Origin: Pycnopodia helianthoides
Lineage: Eukaryota; Echinodermata; Asteroidea; Forcipulatida; Asteriidae
Direction of reading: 5' to 3'
DNA: 64,000 nt
NCBI GenBank assembly: GCA_032158295.1
Contig: CM063248.1
Location: 23,168,345-23,232,344, forward strand
Shown: positions 9,739 to 22,700 of the stretch, in pieces
Layout: each line of letters starts with the position of its first letter
Numbering within the stretch: the first letter of the stretch is position 1
Notes under the pieces: model-generated
The model's database searches: none
What the model was told of the DNA's origin: nothing
What the model saw: the letters and a program-made list of their open reading frames with translations, nothing else
Translations under genes and position numbers: made by a program

Positions 9739-12700
9739 TATTCATCTGTTTCCTTCAAGTCTAGACCAATAAAAGTTACCCACATCTACACGCAAATTAC
9801 TTTTTCGCTGTCACTTCCCAACAGAATATAATATTAGGAGAATTTTTTTGCCTGCTTAAAAATTAGCCAGAAGTGTGTGTGGTGTCTTTTCCCCCAGCGG
9901 CAGGATGGATTTCTTTTTCATCCTATGCTTATCAAATTTGTTTCTTTCTGCCAAAATGAATATTTCATGATGTCACTTGTAAGTGCTTAGATTTGCACGA
10001 TAACGTAAGCGTTTGAAACCTGACGTGCCAATTTGTCCTGGATTAAATATATTTCATGTCGTTCTGGCATTCAAGTTTAAAGACTGCACTAAGCTTGAAC
10101 TATATTTTTTGAATGATTGAATATGCATAAAACCAGATATTGCAGCGTCCAGATCCAAACGTGAGATTTGTGGGATTGAAATTTTCTTTGAGTAAAGTTA
10201 GAGGATTGGTATGGATCAGGAGTGCTTAAAAAGTGTGTCTATTTCTCGGTTTCAGTCACACAGAGGCTTGACTATAGACCCCTCAAAATGTAAAAAGCTG
10301 AGAGCTTCCGGGGGCTTCGCCCCTGGCCCCCACCGGGGCCTCAGCCATGGACCCCACCATCGATGTTACAGAAATTTTATCAGTAAGCTTAGAAGATTTA
10401 TATGGATCTGATTTCCAATAAGAGTGTGTCTATTTCTCTGTTTTAGGCATATGGAAGCTTGATTTTTCACTCCTCAAAAAGCCAAAAGCTCAAAGCTTCC
10501 AGGGGCTTCACCCTGGAACCCCACCGGGGCTTCACCCCTGGACCCCACCAGGGGCAGTAAGGCCAGCCCCTGGACCCCACCCATTTTTTGTTTACCCTCT
10601 AATACAAAATCCTGATTGCACCGTTGTGCCACCTTGTTTAAAAAATCCTGAATCCGCCCCTGATATAAACAACGTTCAATTAAGCAACGTGGCCTTCCTG
10701 AAAAAAAGTTCATATCTTTAGTTGTTACTTTACTAGTCCAGTAGTTGTAAATGTAGAAAATGCTTTAAAGTGCTTGGCCTGTTTGCTGCCGTTTTAAATC
10801 TGAAACCAATATAAATAGAGACAGATGATTGTAACTATTGGGAAATGTAAAAGCTGACTTATTTCATTACTGCAGGTATGGAAATCTTGGCAACTAAGTT
10901 CACATTGATCTACACTTCAATGAAGAAATCTTATGATCTGTTGGATCAACGGAAGACTGACTATGACAGTGATTATCAAGATTTCAAGCACAGCATTGGA
11001 GAGCTTCAGGTCTTTTTTTAATAATGTTTGATTTTTAAGGCTGTTTTAAATATACTAATCTGTTTTTAGGAAACTTATAAACTTCAGTGGTCAATTACCA
11101 TTTTTAATTTGTATTTTGTACAATAGACCCACAGGGCTAGAATTTGGGGGAAAAACCCACAAGACCGCAGGGCTTGTAGCTCAAAATATTTACTGGACTG
11201 GAATTTTGAATACAAGACCAGAATTGAAGTGAGAAGAAAAAATAGGTTAATAATTCAACTTTTTGAATTTGAAAAAGCACTAAGAGAAGATTTATCTCAT
11301 TTGTATATTATGTGTAAGTTAGTCTTCGATAATCAACACAATTGTATTTATCAGACTGAAAGTCAACAACATTTGAACACAAACACAAACACAAGACCAC
11401 CGGACTTGTCCTGACATGAGTTTACTGGCCCGATGCTCAAATCATTGGCCTCGGGCCTGCGGTCCAGTGTCAAATTCAAGCCCTGACCCAGATAAAGACA
11501 TTTATGGACAACACATTTGACAAGATCTACAATGTGCTCAGGGCTCTACAGCTCATTAAGAAATTTGAAAGGTAAGAATTTACTGGAATGAGTGATTGAA
11601 ATCAAACTTTCAATAAGAGAAACAAAAGTGTGTCGAATGGGTTTTAACCCTTTAGCACTCATGCACTATTACACATAGCGTCGCTCACTCCTCACTATGC
11701 CAGGGAAATGAACAAGATTGTCCGCCATACCTAAAAGATCATCAGATAACTTTCGTTGTGATTATTTTTTCTGTGTTACAAGTATAGTTTATGTTGTAGA
11801 GGATGAATGATTTTCACAGTTATTTTGTTTGCTTTACCAAATTGAAGCTTTTAGGTTGGAAACATCAGACAGATCAACTAAAATTAGGAAATATTGTTTG
11901 TGAAGTAAACGTTTGTTACGTGACGACAGTTATGCACACAAGTTTTCTCAGCTGTACTGTCGTCTCAAAGAAAAAAGTTACAAAAGTGATTGAAAATAAT
12001 CACAACATACCTTTAGAAATGAAACAAATGCCTCTGTTACCAACAGATAACTTCTTTACCTAAAGCTTTTTGTAAAAATCCTTTCAAATCTTGGTATTCC
12101 GTGTGTAAAAACACCCAACTAGCAGGTCGCCATTACTGTGTACATTGTGCGCATGATACGTGGTACATAGAATACGGACTGTCCTCACACAGATAACAAA
12201 CAGCTACTCTTTGTGCTCATATGCGTTGGTGATGGGACCTCCGACCTATGAACCTTTGGAGCTAAACAGCATCATGTTTTCTTATGGGGACCATGTGCTG
12301 TTTTTTAGACATGTGCTCTTTCTATGGCTGGTCTCTGCGTTTTAATCGCATGTGTAAAACTCTAACTACAACTAGTCAAACTTCGAGGGCGGTTGCGGGC
12401 AGTATGCGTAAATAGGCAGGGCGACTGCAGGCAGTATGCGTAAATAGGCAGGGCGACTGCAGGCAGTATGCGTAAATAGGCAGGGCGACTGCAGGCAGTA
12501 TGCGTGCTAAAAGGTTAAACTCACTGTGTTTAAACAATTAGTTTAAAACCAATTCAACACATTTTGATTCTCATTCATAAATTCCTTTCCACTAAAAACA
12601 TTAAAAAAAAAATAAAAGTTTAAAACAAATCTGACAGTTCAGCCTCAGCTCACCTGCATTAAATTTGTATGCAGATGTTGAGCACTGAGTAACTCCTCGC

Positions 12701-15700
12701 GCAAGTTTTGAACTTGTGTGCTTGAGTTTCAAACTATTGCATGCAAGTTTCAAACTTGCATGAGCCAAATATGTGACCTACCAACTTAAATTGGGCCATG
12801 ATATTTGCGCACTCCACACAATCATATGATATTGCCTTCTTTTGACTTACTTAATAGTCAGGTCATGTTTATTTACTTCTAATTGTTCATATCACATAAT
12901 GAGAAATTACCACGTGATCTCCTCTCGACCAATCAGAATGGATAAACTTTCCCAGGTATTTATGAATAAAGATTGATTGAATGCATTTATAATTGTTTGG
13001 AAGCATATGAAAGCTTTTACAATCTATAATATTTCTTTCATACAAATCCCCCTCTCTTTTCCCCTGCCAGGTTAACCATACCAAATCTTGGCATCACTGA
13101 AAAATATTCTCAAATTCTATCTCGCTTTGGGCGTGAGATTGAGAATACATCCCGTAACTACCAACGTCACAAGAACGATCCCCCAGTAGCACGTGACTTA
13201 CCTCCAATAGCAGGTAAGATCACCTGGGCTAGACAGATGTTCCAACGCATTCAAGAACCCATGGAGGTGTTTCAGACAATGCCTCATCTACTTCAAGGTG
13301 CAGAGGCAAAACGTATCATCAAGAATTATAACAAGCTAGCCAAGGTCTTGATGGAGTTTGAAGTCTTGTATCATCGAGCTTGGCTTAGACAGGTCAGTCC
13401 TTTCAGTTACTTATTTGTTGTAACTTTTTGTTGTCAATATTTGAATCAGGCATGATATTCTTCCTACTTTAGTTTGATTTCCGATTTGTTTGCCCTTTCT
13501 GGTTTGATTGAACTGTACACTATTATGAACATAAAGGTCAGCCCTTGTACTCAATAAAACTAACCTACATTTTTTCCAAAAACCAAATATCATGCCTGTT
13601 GAATTTTGAATTCATGAATGTGATAATTAAATGTTGTAAATTTTAATGTTATGAAAAAGTGGAATTGTACAAAACAGGACTGGATTCCATGGATAAGTAT
13701 AAAATTTCCATCCAATGAACCCTTCTCTGTATGAGTTTAACTTGTCAAAATCAAGGAAATCCAATTTGTAGCTTTTAATGAGTTTTTAACATAATCTTTG
13801 TTGATGTTAAGTACGATGTTGGTTCTATATTTTGATTTGGTAAGTAATACACATATCCTTTATTCCCATTTGCAGGTTGAAGCAATCAAATCTGGTCTTC
13901 ATGCTTCTCTCCTTGTCAGTCACCCAGAGACTGGTGAACTCTTTGTGAACTTTGACCCTCAAATCTTGACCTTGATCAGGGAGACTGAATGTATGTGTCG
14001 TCTTGGTCTTGACATTCCACTGGCTGCAAGAGCAATACGTCAGAAGCAAGGAACATTCAAGAATAACTTCAACAAGTTGAAGGTTAGTTACTTCAAGTCC
14101 AAAGGGCTATCTTTCGGTATATTTGTTTTCTGCTTACATGTATCTATTGGTCTTTTACAAGTATGTCAACAAATTATTTGGTTCATCTGAAGCCATTCTA
14201 AGTTTGTCTTAAAAGATTTAAAAGTCTTACACAGTATTAAAAAACATAATTGTGAGACAATATTTCCTAAAATGTAATGAACTCCAAATGGTTTCCATTA
14301 TTTTGTTATTTGATTTGTTTGCCCTATATTAATTTTAAAAAATGGAATGACTTTTATTACTAGATGGTGATGGAGGAGAACAAGCGTGTTCGTGCAAAGA
14401 TTCAACCAGTCTTTGAACCTCTTATGGTTCCACATGTCAGTAAACTAGACAGTGTAATTGAGCCTGGTTTGACCATGCTGTCATGGACAAGTATGAACAT
14501 TGAGAGCTATGTAGATTCTGTATACTCCTCCCTAGGTAAGTACATTGGTTTGTTTAACCCAAGTTTCCCATCTATGGTTTCTTATCATTTGATCTGCACC
14601 AATTTTGGACCTTACTGAGTCCTGCATGACAAACAATCCAAAACCTTCTGCATATTAGAGTAGTTCTCTTTACTAGACTCCTGTACTAAAACCTTCTGCA
14701 TATTAGAGTAGCTCTCTTTACTAGACTTCTGTACTAAAACCTTCTTCATATTAGAGTAGTTCTCTTTACTAGACTCCTGTACTAAAACCTTCATATTAGA
14801 GTAGTTCTCTTTACTAGACTCCTGTACTAAAACCTTCTGCATATTAGAGTAGTTCTCTTTACTAGACTCCTGTACTAAAACCTTCTGCATATTAGAGTAG
14901 TTCTCTTTACTAGACTTCTGTACTAAAACCTTCTGCATATTAGAGTAGCTCTCTTTACTAGACTCCTGTACTAAAACCTTCTGCATATTAGAGTAGCTCT
15001 CTTTACTAGACTCCTGTACTAAAACCTTCTGCATATTAGAGTAGCTCTCTTTACTAGACTCCTGTACTAAAACCTTCTGCATATTAGAGTAGCTCTCTTT
15101 ACTAGACTCCTGTACTAAAACCTTCTACATATTAGAGTAGTTCTCTTTACTAGACTCCTGTACTAAAACCTTCTACATATTAGAGTAGTTCTCTTTACTA
15201 GACTCCTGTACTAAAACCTTCTACATATTAGAGTAGTTCTCTTTACTAGACTCCTGTACTAAAACCTTCTACATATTAGATTAGTTATATAGCAATACAA
15301 TAAGTGGACTTCTTGCAATTAGTGTGAGTGTTGGTGCAACTTCCATGTTTGACGGATGTATATAAAGCAAGTTCATTTCAGTAGAATTAGTTACAGTAAA
15401 ATCACTGTGCAGTTTGCTGTTGTACAGCCACCATTGGGTTTGTACCAAATTGTCAAGCAATTTGAACATGATAAAGGGAATTAATTTAAAGCAGATAAAA
15501 CATGAAAAACTACTGATAAATATTGATCTGTTTGTCAGTATTAAAAACTGCTGCTAAATATTGATCAATTGTTTGTCCTATTTTTAGGTGATCTTGAGCT
15601 TTTGATGGACAGAGCCAATGACTTATGTCAATTCAGAATCAATGCTGTTCTGTTTGAAATGAGTACCACTACACTTTGTGAATTACCAGAGGATGAACCA

Positions 15701-16729
15701 TGGACAATTGAACAGTTTCTACAAAACACACAGGTTGGTTTGCTACGAGTACTCTACCTTTCAGAAATACATTCTTGGCCTTTACTTTGGTCAAGTTTTA
15801 CACTATCCAGAAATGCAATTTGGCAACTGAAGTTTGATACAAGGCTTATGGAAAGTGTACTAAATAGCGATTTTACATATAACATATGCTTTATGTGGAA
15901 GCAACTCATTCAGAGCTTTGGTGTTCAACTGACAACTGTAATGTGTTTTTTCAACATAGGAGCTGTGCAACCACGGAGCAATCACACTGCAAAACAAGAG
16001 CACCCAAGTGGAGGAAGCTGCAAATGAGCTCATTAATATGCTAATGAGTTATGAAGATGAAGATGATGAAGAGGAAGATGAGGAGGAAGAAAAAGAGAAA
16101 GATGTGACTGAAGAAAGTAAGACACTTCTTAGAAACTATAAGAAACTATAAGATTGAAGTAAGACAAATTATCTAGACATAAAGATTATTTTTCATATGA
16201 CAGTACCTGGCTCAAACTGAATCAGAGCTAACTCTAATCAATATTTGTAAATCTCTTTTACTTTGTGCAGATGGTGAGAAGAGGAGATCAAGTCCCACTC
16301 CATCCCGTCTAAGTGCTCGTAGTCTTTCTCGTAGTCAAGGAAGTGCAGGAAGGTCTCGTACTCACTCTGCTGCAGCAGTAAATGTAGCACGTCGTAAGAA
16401 GGAAATGAAAGAGAATCTAGAAGAAGTAGCTCAGGAACTCTTGGCCCATTTCAATCATCGTAACTTGGATGCTTTGCTCAAGGTTACTAGACAGACACTT
16501 GACTCTATCCGCAAAAGAGTGACCAGTAGCTCACACCTGAATTACATTGGTACGTACTTTCTCTGTTTAGGACTTGTGCTGTAAATTGGGAGGAAAAATG
16601 TGTTCCCTGGTTTATATGTTGATTAATACTTATCAAAAGTGACAAGACACTTTCTATAAAAAAGATGTTGCTGTATGTTTATTTTGAAAACTTTACTTCT
16701 GTTGATTCAATCTTCTTTCCTGACCAACA

Positions 16730-16763
<34 letters not shown>

Positions 16764-19700
16764 TAGTTCTTTTATAGCGCATTTGACAATAACGTATCAA
16801 TGCGCTTTACATTAGTGCCCTGGTCATTGGACCAATAGCATTCCTGTAATCTTTCTCAGCTCCCTGGGGAGTATACAGCCCTGTGCTGCTGTGGTGCACC
16901 AAGGGCTTTTTCATACACAATATCAACCTGTACCCTCGCAGGTACCCATTCGTACCCCTGGGTGGAGAGGAGTAATTATAGTAAAGCATCTTGCTCAAGG
17001 ACACAAGTGTCATGACCGGGATTCGAACCCACACCCCGATGACTCGACCACCAGAACTTGAATTCGATGCTCTAAACCACTCGGCCATGACACCCTAATG
17101 GCATTTTATTGTTTTTTGTCTTTAGACATTCAGCGGAGTGATGGTCAGAAGAAGGATAGTCCATTCTTTCGTTGTAATGTGACTCTAGCCATTCCAAATA
17201 TCATCATGCAACCTGCTTTAGATGAGGTACAGCAAGCTGTCAACAAGGCTGCTCAATTGGTTCTTGGAGTGGCAAAGGCTATTGCACAATGGAACAAAGA
17301 ACGCAAGTCAATGGTATATAACGTTTTTTACCATAATTTTTTCTGACTAGTCACCATCACCTCATGATCCATTTCAAATTAAAATTTTATAAGTAACATT
17401 TTTTTTTCTCATACCAACCATCTCGGCTTTCAAAGTTCTCTCAAAATGTCATTAGTTTCTATCAGGCATGCAATTTTTGATCAGCTATTTTCTTTTTTTG
17501 TTGTTGAAATTTGTAATAGTGCCATTTCTGTGTACTGTAATTTCCTGAGTACAAGATGCGTCTTACCTGACGTCAACGTTAACAAAATTCAGTGCACCCT
17601 ATCTGATATCGCTTGAGTTCATTGTGATAATCACTGTGTGAAATCTTACATTTACACCGGTTGTGTAATTTTAACAAGCTTTGACAAAACTTACTAAAGA
17701 ACGAAGTCATTGGCCATGCTGCGCTGCTGCCCACAATAATAACAATACCGGCGCCCAAATGTGTACATGGCTGTACACCAGTGACATACTAGTCTTTATT
17801 AAAGACTAGTATGAAAGTCATTTTTGTGTGTTATCGTGTAATGCACTGTTAGATTTAGCCAACAGAGGGCGTATGTTCTTAATGTGAAAGTGTTGTTGTG
17901 AAAGCGCCCTCTAGCGTTGGGTAGTTCTTCATTGGGAAAAGTTAGGACAACGGGTGTGTGTGCGCGCTTGTTGTGTAAAAAGGAAAGACATAAAGCTTTG
18001 TTTTCAGAAAAGGAAAGTGGAAAGATAAATTTAATAAAAACAAGCGATGTTTTACTCATGTTCGTGATTTAAACAAATTGCGATCCCTTTACATTACGGT
18101 AAGTTTCATACAAACACACAATGATCCCTGTATGTGGTAATGTTACAATCATTGATGGGCTGGAAAGCCTTTGTGTGAGCAGTCAGGTTGCTTCTTATGT
18201 GGGGATGCACCTTATACGTTATTACTTCAATCTTATTTCGGTGATTTTAGGGCACTGCACCTTAAATGCCAAACGCTTTGAACACAGGAAATTACGGTAT
18301 TTGGCCTTCCCATTTTTTGGATTTTGATGCAAAGTTTCATGAATGGTCTAATAGACTATTTGAGTTCTTGCAATTGTATTCCAGTTCTTTGGATGAAAAG
18401 GGAGCACATAGACCAATATTCAACTTTTATTTTGTTCATTATAACAGGCTAAACAGGAAGCAGACTTGAGAGCTTTAGCTCTTGGAGATCAAGGAAGACG
18501 AAGCAGTATCTCTAGTATGGCGGCATCTGAAAGCTCACGTAGTGACATCGCCACACGCAAAGGAGGTATTACATCATCTATACTATAATGATCGTTAAAT
18601 CGCCATCTTGGATTAGAAGCGCGCCATCTTGGAATTAGAAGCGCGCCATCTTGAATTAGAAGGCTCACCATTTGTTCCATTGTTACGTCAAAGTGACAAG
18701 CGCATGTGCGCGATGTAAAGAACTGAATTCATATATCTTTTTGTTTGAATACCTACAGCTTCATTGTTCTTGCTGTCTTCTCACTTTCTCCTACGATAGT
18801 GACAAAATTCTAATGAAACAATTTCTTCACCAAATTTGTGTTCACATTTCCCCCCAAAAAGAACCCATGACTTCTCCACATGAAACTTTTTCCCAATGAA
18901 TCTGACAATTTTATGTCCTCAGAATTACTTCCACAAAGTAGTCTACCGGCTCACCCACATTTTGCTGGGTTCTGACCTATTCTGCTTTAATATATTTGTC
19001 CTACTGTATTTACATTTTCTATTATGTACAATGCAAGTATGTATTACAGTTTAACAAGTTTTAAATAACATAGCTCAAAAATGTCCACAATACCAGCACT
19101 TCGTCATATTCCATATAAAAAAATTCTTCCTGAATAATACTTTTGTTTCCTGCATGTTTTACCACTTTTTCCCTCAGCCATCCCCTTTGCCTTCCCCTAG
19201 CTGTTTGCCGTGCGATGTACACCCTTCCCCGATATTATACTGCGGCCGTACAAACACCCCCAAATTATGCTTCGTAGTTGAAGAAAGGGGTCGCAAAGGG
19301 TCAGGAGGGCAGGTGACGTTTTGACCCCAACCGACATCTTTCGCATGCCTAAAATTTTATCAAAAGACAATACAACATTGCCTACCGGTTTTCCACTACT
19401 GTTACCGAGCCAATTTTACCCGCCGCCCTGAGTATAGATACTCAACATTTTATCATAAGACAACAAACTTTGCGTACCCACTTCAACTACTGTTACCAAG
19501 CCAATAAATTGATGACCTCTGAGTGCCCCCACCTCGCTTCAATTTACCTCCTTACCCTACATTTCAGCAATAATTATACGTAAGAAGAGATTAGTGTGCC
19601 CATCCCGCTAGTTGCTACTAATTCTCATTTTAAGCTGAACCATGTTTGTTTTTTCAGTCCAAAACACAAATAAAAGTTTTGATTATTAGTATTATTTGAT

Positions 19701-22700
19701 ACAGTATAGTGATTTTTCTATATTAATAATAACAATAATAATAATAACCAAATCTTATATAGTGCATTTCTCAATAACATATCAATGCGCTTTACATTAG
19801 TGCCCTGGTCATTGGGCCAATAGCATTCCTGTAATCTTTCTCAGCTCCCTGGGTAGTATACAGCCCTGTGCTGCCGTGGCGCTCCAAAGGCTTTTTCACA
19901 CACAACATCAACCTCTACCCTCGCAGGTACCCATTTATACCCCTGGGTGAAGAGAAGCAATTATAGTAAAGCATCTTGCTCAAGGACACAAGTGTCATGA
20001 CCGGGATTCGAACCCACACCCCGATGACTTGACCACCAGAACTTGAATCCGATGCTCTAAACCACTCGGCCATGACACCCTACGTGAATCTTGGGTGATA
20101 TGAGTATCGATTGATTGATCTGTCTTATCCCGTAAAGAGTCTAGAAAGCAGGAAGTAGTTTTACATCTGAGCCTAAGCTGTTGCAAAGATGATTATTGCA
20201 AAATGGAAGCTTATTTGAATTGATACTTCTCATTGTGAAATTGATTTTGCTTTGTTCGTTATAAGGCAAAGAGGAAACTCCTGTACAGGCCGTAACTCCA
20301 GCTGCACCAGTTAAGAACTACTTCAAGAGTGTCAGTGAAAACAAGGAGATTGCCAAACTCGTCTCTCTACTTTCTACCTGCGTCAATTCCACTAAGAAAG
20401 AAGTAACTACTGCACTTGAGAAGTTTGCTCACTATCACCCTATTTGGCAGAAGGAACGTAATGAGACTCTGGAGGAGTTTCTAGCAGCAGGACCTAAGCT
20501 TGGTGACTTCCAGACTATGTTGCTTCATTACAGTGAACTGGAGGCAGAGATACAAGCTGAGCCTGAGTTCTATAATGTAGGGGCCATTGCTTTATTCACA
20601 GGTGAGTATATGACTGACAGGCTACCATAAGACAACATCAATCTTTTTCTATTTTAAAAGTCAAGGAATAAACTACAAGGGTAATTTTTAAATAATTTGG
20701 GGATGAGCAAAGGAAAATTTACTCAAGCGGGATTTGAATCAACGACCTCCGGATTAACGTGCTGGCGCTCTACCAACTGAGCTATCTAAAATTTACCCAG
20801 TCAGTTTCCCTTGTGGTTTATTACTTGACATTTGAAATAAAAAATTTGCATCCCTTAAGGTGATCCGCTGGCTGCCGCTTCTCAGGTTGAATCGTAAACT
20901 TGGGTGTGATCCCTGGCCGTAAACAATTGTATGGCATCTGACTGGCATCCCCAAACAAAGATATTGACAAAATAGGGAGATAGATAGCTCAGTTGGTAGA
21001 CACGTTAAACGGGAGGTCGTTGGTTCAAATCCCGCTCAAGTCAATTGTCCTTTGTTCAATCCCAAATTTTTCTAATTTAATTCTAAGATGTTGTAATCTC
21101 ATAATATTGACGCAAAAAGTAATTCACGACCTGACATTTTGACCCTAGCGGAGTCTTTGCCCCTACCCCCCTATGTCTCCTTCATTGTTCACCCCTTGCT
21201 TTTTCTGTGTGCTTTCTGCCTCTTTCTTTTCATTTCTTTCCACCTGACTGCTTCTGTTACACCAGTATACCTGTTAATGTGTGTTGTGTTGTCATTAAGC
21301 CTTCGAGAAAGACTCTGGTAGTGTCTAAATGTCAGGCCATTCTAGTTAAAACAATTTTTTTCATTTATACCCTAGGTCTTTGTAGTTGGTAAGCAGTTTG
21401 CAATAGCTAATTCTATTTTTCCTTTGTATTGACTTAATTGTTGAACCTTTGACCTTTGTACAGAGAATCTGAAGCTAGCCTTGACAACAGAGACCCGTGC
21501 TTGGCAACTTGCCTTCAGCCGAGCTTGCAATGATAAATACCGCAACATGATGGAAGATATCTTTGAATTCATTGATGAAGTATCAAAGAGATTGAATCGA
21601 CCAGTCAAGGATTTAGATGACATCCGTCTGGTCATGTTATCTCTTAAAGAAGTCAGAGAGAATGAGATCCGAATTGATATGGAAATAGGACCAATTGAGG
21701 TAAGTTGGAGTCTTGACAGTTTGAATGCCACTCAGATGTTTTATATCAACCTGGATTTACAGACTATAAATTATTTAATTTTTTAAACATTGTTATGTAC
21801 TTTATTCTTTCTCATCAATCTCAGGAATCTTACGCCCTTCTCAACAAGTATGAGCTCCTTGTTGCAAAAGAAGATGCAGAGAAGGTTGATACTTTGCGTT
21901 ACTCTTGGGAACGAGTAGCTGCCCAGTCCATTGAGATGTCTCATTATCTTCTACAAATCCAACCTGACTTTCGTGGTGGCTTGCTTAGTGATGTTGAGGC
22001 ATTCATTACAGATTGTGGTACATTCTACTCAGAGTATCATGATGTAAGATACTTTCTTATTTAATTGTTGTTGTAAACTTCATTATGCAATTTAGTTTTA
22101 TGAGTGGTGCAGATAACAGAAGACTCCACAGTGTTATTATGATTTAATTTTCTTGCATTCTCTTCAAATCTTTTCTTTTGATTTCTATTTATTGTTAGAC
22201 TGGACCCATGGTGACTGGTCTCCAACCAAAAGAAGCCAGTGATCGTTTGGTTGTTTACCAGAATCGCTTTGACACCCTCTTCAGAAAGTACACCACATAT
22301 ACTGGAGGAGAAGAGCTTTTTGGTTTATCTGTCACAGAATATCCTGAGCTGTTACAAATTAAGAAGGAGTTGAACCTACTTCAAAAGCTGTATGGACTTT
22401 ACAATGACGTCATTGATCGAGTGAATGGATATTATGACATCCTATGGGCAGATGTAGACATTGAGAAGATTAATCAAGAATTGATTGACTTTCAGAACAG
22501 GTATGTTGTGTGCTTGATGTGGTACTTGGGTATGGTGCTGGACACTGGAGCTAATCAGTCGAACTAATAGATGTAAAATCATTGGTTTGTGTTTTTTTTT
22601 TATGTGCTTGTTACTAATCATGTTTCTTGTGTTGGTGTAAATACTTGTCATATTGTTCTGAATATTTTGTTGTTTTATTTTTGTAAGTTAGTGTGTTGAT

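Noticed and set aside
13205..13220. Donor site (GGTAAG) splitting exon 6
   Set aside because: The reading frame and family sequence ([12 protein letters not shown]) continue straight through it.
14612..15082. 156-codon minus-strand frame of a perfect 16-residue repeat
   Set aside because: It is the 48-bp minisatellite in intron 8 read in one frame; there are no splice or promoter signals and the repeat length is a multiple of three.
16960..17095. Genuine tRNA-Leu gene
   Set aside because: The tRNA-like head has decayed stems and is followed by a SINE body and (ATT)n tail; the same arrangement recurs at 19727 and 29546.
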